Below are positions 24,428 through 26,704 of a DNA stretch of 26,704 nt, piece after piece. The first letter of the stretch is position 1, and the number at the start of each line of letters is the position of its first letter. Source of the DNA: an uncultured Lachnospiraceae bacterium. Lineage in GTDB: Bacteria > Bacillota > Clostridia > Lachnospirales > Lachnospiraceae. Location: NCBI GenBank assembly GCA_910585555.1, contig CAJUFU010000021.1:17097-43800 (forward strand), written 5' to 3'. The notes below the pieces were generated by a model. That model saw nothing but the letters and a program-made list of their open reading frames with translations, was not told where the DNA came from and searched no databases. The position numbers and the translations under genes are program-made.

Positions 24428-26218
24428 CTATGCACGCATATCAAAGGAAGTCCTGCTTAAGATTGAAATATTCTTCTGCTGGTGCAGAATCGTCCGCATA
24501 ATGGACTCCTCCCCACCCCCGTCTTCCTCTTCCTTAACCTGCATCTTCGCCTGAAAATCATAGCCCCGTTTGGCAAGACGGTCATGCAAAAGCTCAATAT
24601 GCTTTTCAATCAAAGTAAGGATACTGTCATCCTGCACCGTAAAATTGGTATTTACATTCTTATTCTGCATGGTCACATACACGTCCAAAGGCCCTAAATG
24701 TTCCATATCCAAATGTAGAAGAGCGCTCACATTTCCGTCCTTTGCCGCCAGATTCTTCTTGTTGGTATAAACATACAGATCACCGTGGGCATTGTTGCCA
24801 AGCATCTTAAGGGGCAGCTGGACATAAGAGTACATGTGATTCATCTGGTTCATAAAATCCACATTGTTCTGCAGATTCTGCACACTCTTTGCCACCGGCG
24901 CATCTCCTTTTTGCACCGCTTCAAGAACCTCATGCAGACGCATGGTCTGTTCCCTGACTCTCTCGTAAAGCTGCTCTACCTGTTTGGGGTCTGCAACTTT
25001 CCTTGGCTCAATCAGCCACTGTTTCCCCATCTCTGCTTTTAACAGATTCTGGAACTCCTTCCCGCCAAGCAGTCTTTCCATGACTTTGGCAGGTTCTTTC
25101 TCCTGCATGACCTTTGGCATAAGCTCCCGTACCAGATGCAGCACTTCCTTGGGAGGAAGCTCTCCTTTCTGCACTTGCTTTGCCGTCTCTTCATCTACCC
25201 CCAGGTATTTTAACATATCTCCCAAGCGGTTCCACTGTCTTTCTGTGAGGATGGGCTGTCTGCCGCCCTCTTCTCCCGTCGTATCCACCATGGAAAGCAA
25301 CGCAGCGTCGGCCTTATTCTGTGCCTCATTCACGGCATCCTGTATCTGCTGGGGCTGCTGTTCCCCGGCCTGTTTGGCTGCAGTCTGTGGCTGTAAGGCG
25401 TCCTGGGAGGTTACCTGCTCCTGGGGCTTTGTCACATTTTCCCCCGCTGCAGTCTGCGGTTCCCCCTCCGCCGGTTTTTGTGTCTGTCCCTGCAGGATAA
25501 CACTTCCCTCAGGTTCTTCCTGTGTAAAAAGATCAAGAACTGCCTCATAAAAAGCATAAGCTTGATTTTGTTTTCCCTCCGCCATCAGTTCCTGAAATAC
25601 CTGAGGCAGTTCATCCATAATCGTCTCCACACTGCCAAGAATCTGATGGTTGGCGTTCATATAATGTTCAAACTGTTCTATATTGGCCTCCGTGATCGGC
25701 AGACCCAGTTTGGTCATCTGTATAATAGAGGCAGGGTTTTGGCCCGGAAAATCCAAAAGCTGCCTGCTCATACTTAAGATAGATTCCTTATCAATGGGCA
25801 TCCCTTCTTCCATCATGGCTGCCACCATCTCTATATTGGCTGCCGTCTCCGGAAGTCCCGCCGCCGAAAGAGCCCGCAAGATTGTGGCTGTATTGGCCGT
25901 ATTCGTATACAAGGGCGCCAGAGATAGAAGAGACCCGTTATTGGCCTTGATCTCAAAGCTCATCATCTGTCCCAGCGCCAGATTCACACTCTTGTCAATC
26001 TTGGCATTGATACTAAAATCCTGTGCCAGCTCAATCTGCACAGCATTACCGTTCCTGCTTACCACCGTCCCCTGCAGTGTCTGTCCAGCCTTCATGTTCC
26101 GTATCTCATTCTGCAGGCGGTAAAGACGTTCCCCCTTGCTCATGGATTCGGGTGCCCTGGCCGTCTCATTTGTTCTGATTGTCCGACTGTCTTTCTTAAA
26201 AATATTCCCCAGATTCAA
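24428..26218 (-). CDS. FliK-like protein with hook-length-control C-terminus (YlqG-like)
   Basis: A 596-residue protein. Residues about 40-100 look like a small beta-barrel (LQGTVVSRNGNAVQIEL). A helical region follows, then a low-complexity stretch rich in Q, A, E and P (about 255-310). The C-terminus (about 470-565) resembles the Flg_hook domain of FliK: LLHLDMEHLGPLDVYVTMQN and then ELLHDRLAKRGYDFQAKM. It starts with TTG at 26218, two bases after the rnhB stop, with GAGGTG at good spacing; the next ATGs lack such a site. In B. subtilis rnhB, ylqG and ylqH lie in the same order, apart from the main flagellar operon. Role unknown; a link to the export-switch-like protein downstream is likely. 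Confidence 0.8.
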   Translation of the reverse strand: MNLGNIFKKDSRTIRTNETARAPESMSKGERLYRLQNEIRNMKAGQTLQGTVVSRNGNAVQIELAQDFSINAKIDKSVNLALGQMMSFEIKANNGSLLSLAPLYTNTANTATILRALSAAGLPETAANIEMVAAMMEEGMPIDKESILSMSRQLLDFPGQNPASIIQMTKLGLPITEANIEQFEHYMNANHQILGSVETIMDELPQVFQELMAEGKQNQAYAFYEAVLDLFTQEEPEGSVILQGQTQKPAEGEPQTAAGENVTKPQEQVTSQDALQPQTAAKQAGEQQPQQIQDAVNEAQNKADAALLSMVDTTGEEGGRQPILTERQWNRLGDMLKYLGVDEETAKQVQKGELPPKEVLHLVRELMPKVMQEKEPAKVMERLLGGKEFQNLLKAEMGKQWLIEPRKVADPKQVEQLYERVREQTMRLHEVLEAVQKGDAPVAKSVQNLQNNVDFMNQMNHMYSYVQLPLKMLGNNAHGDLYVYTNKKNLAAKDGNVSALLHLDMEHLGPLDVYVTMQNKNVNTNFTVQDDSILTLIEKHIELLHDRLAKRGYDFQAKMQVKEEEDGGGEESIMRTILHQQKNISILSRTSFDMRA

Positions 26219-26220
26219 AC

Positions 26221-26704
26221 TTACACCTCACAAAAATGCGTTATAAATGTCCGTCTGTGAATGGGACACGGTCCATACTTTTTCAATGCCTCAATATGAG
26301 CCTGTGCACCATACCCTTTGTTGGCTGCAAAACCGTACACCGGATACACTTTATCATACTCTGTCATCAACCGGTCCCTTGTGACCTTCGCTACGATACT
26401 GGCCGCCCCAATGGAAATACTCTTAGCATCTCCCTTGATGATGGGCACCTGCTTTATTGCCACCTGCGGAATGGTCACAGCATCATTCAATAAAAGGTCC
26501 GGAACCACACACAGCTTTCCAACAGCCTCCCGCATGGCTTCATAGGTGGCCTGTAAGATATTGATCTCATCAATGCGGCCGGGCGTACTATAACCCAGTC
26601 CTACCGCAACCGCCTTCTCCATGATGATCTCATAAAGCTCCTCTCTCTTTTTTTCGGACAGTTTCTTGGAATCGTTGATATATAAAATGTCACAATCTTT
26701 TGGT
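26221..26704 (-). CDS. rnhB: Ribonuclease HII (partial, N-terminus beyond window)
   Basis: The last 160 codons of RNase HII, which cuts the RNA strand of RNA-DNA hybrids and single ribonucleotides in DNA. The frame is open through the window end and the peptide begins PKDCDILYINDSKKLSEKK, where NDSKKLSEKKR is a family signature, so the first internal ATG (26622) is not the true start. KGDAKSISIGAASIVAKVTRD and GYGAQAHIEALKKYGPCPIH are further hallmarks, with GDAKS and the acidic residues of the active site in place. The catalytic DEAGRG segment must lie just outside the window. The gene heads, or lies early in, the series ending at pgeF. Confidence 0.93.
   Translation of the reverse strand, partial: PKDCDILYINDSKKLSEKKREELYEIIMEKAVAVGLGYSTPGRIDEINILQATYEAMREAVGKLCVVPDLLLNDAVTIPQVAIKQVPIIKGDAKSISIGAASIVAKVTRDRLMTEYDKVYPVYGFAANKGYGAQAHIEALKKYGPCPIHRRTFITHFCEV

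Noticed and set aside
24984..25550. Plus-strand serine/cysteine-rich open frame opposite the FliK-like gene
   Set aside because: It is the complement of the E/Q/A-rich low-complexity stretch, which produces such compositions by chance.
26221..26622. Short complete 133-residue rnhB starting at the internal ATG
   Set aside because: The frame stays open to the window edge and the extra residues match the RNase HII family, so the gene is cut by the window and not short.

Overview
The window looks like chromosomal DNA of a low-to-mid GC clostridial Firmicute, most likely Lachnospiraceae. The pointers are the der-plsY-gpsA order, the rnhB/FliK-like/FlhB-like/yraN synteny known from Firmicutes, a long lineage-type ribose-phosphate pyrophosphokinase, strong GGAGG ribosome binding sites and Firmicute-style sigma-A promoters. 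I cannot name a genus. There is no tRNA, rRNA, CRISPR array, insertion sequence or phage gene. All genes are on the minus strand except metF and prs.

Region 1 (1-7970, minus) is a seven-gene operon for aryl-acid/aryl-CoA metabolism. It starts at a good promoter (7942-7970) and runs: PaaI-like thioesterase, AMP-forming acyl-CoA ligase, sodium:solute symporter, iorA, iorB, paaK, and an ACT-domain protein cut by the window edge. IorAB oxidises arylpyruvates from aromatic amino acids to arylacetyl-CoA and reduced ferredoxin. The ligases and thioesterase interconvert aryl-CoA and free acid, and the symporter probably moves an acid or amino acid.

Region 2 (7978-10169, minus) is a MoxR-type AAA+ ATPase plus VWA-protein pair, closed by a terminator that overlaps the VWA stop codon. 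Region 3 (10122-11145, plus) is metF with its own promoter and terminator. Region 4 (11171-14407, minus) is the housekeeping operon der-plsY-gpsA. Region 5 (14440-15821, plus) is a monocistronic, unusual prs.

Region 6 (15835-19244, minus) is a two-gene unit: a FapA/DUF342 protein with seven exact-length 26-residue repeats at its N-terminus, then a REC-HD-GYP response regulator (predicted cyclic-di-GMP phosphodiesterase). Region 7 (19294-22798, minus) is an OmpR-type regulator and a large sensor kinase with a long extracellular domain. Region 8 (22829-26704, minus) is rnhB (cut by the window edge), a FliK-like protein, a stand-alone FlhB C-terminal-domain protein, yraN and pgeF.

The items most worth a second look are the repeat-bearing FapA protein with its HD-GYP partner, the FliK/FlhB-like pair with no flagellar genes in view, and the near-duplicate translation-start segments in the ior/paaK operon. 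I found no clearly novel defence or mobile system. Promoters and terminators were read by eye. Family calls rest on recognised motifs, without database searches.
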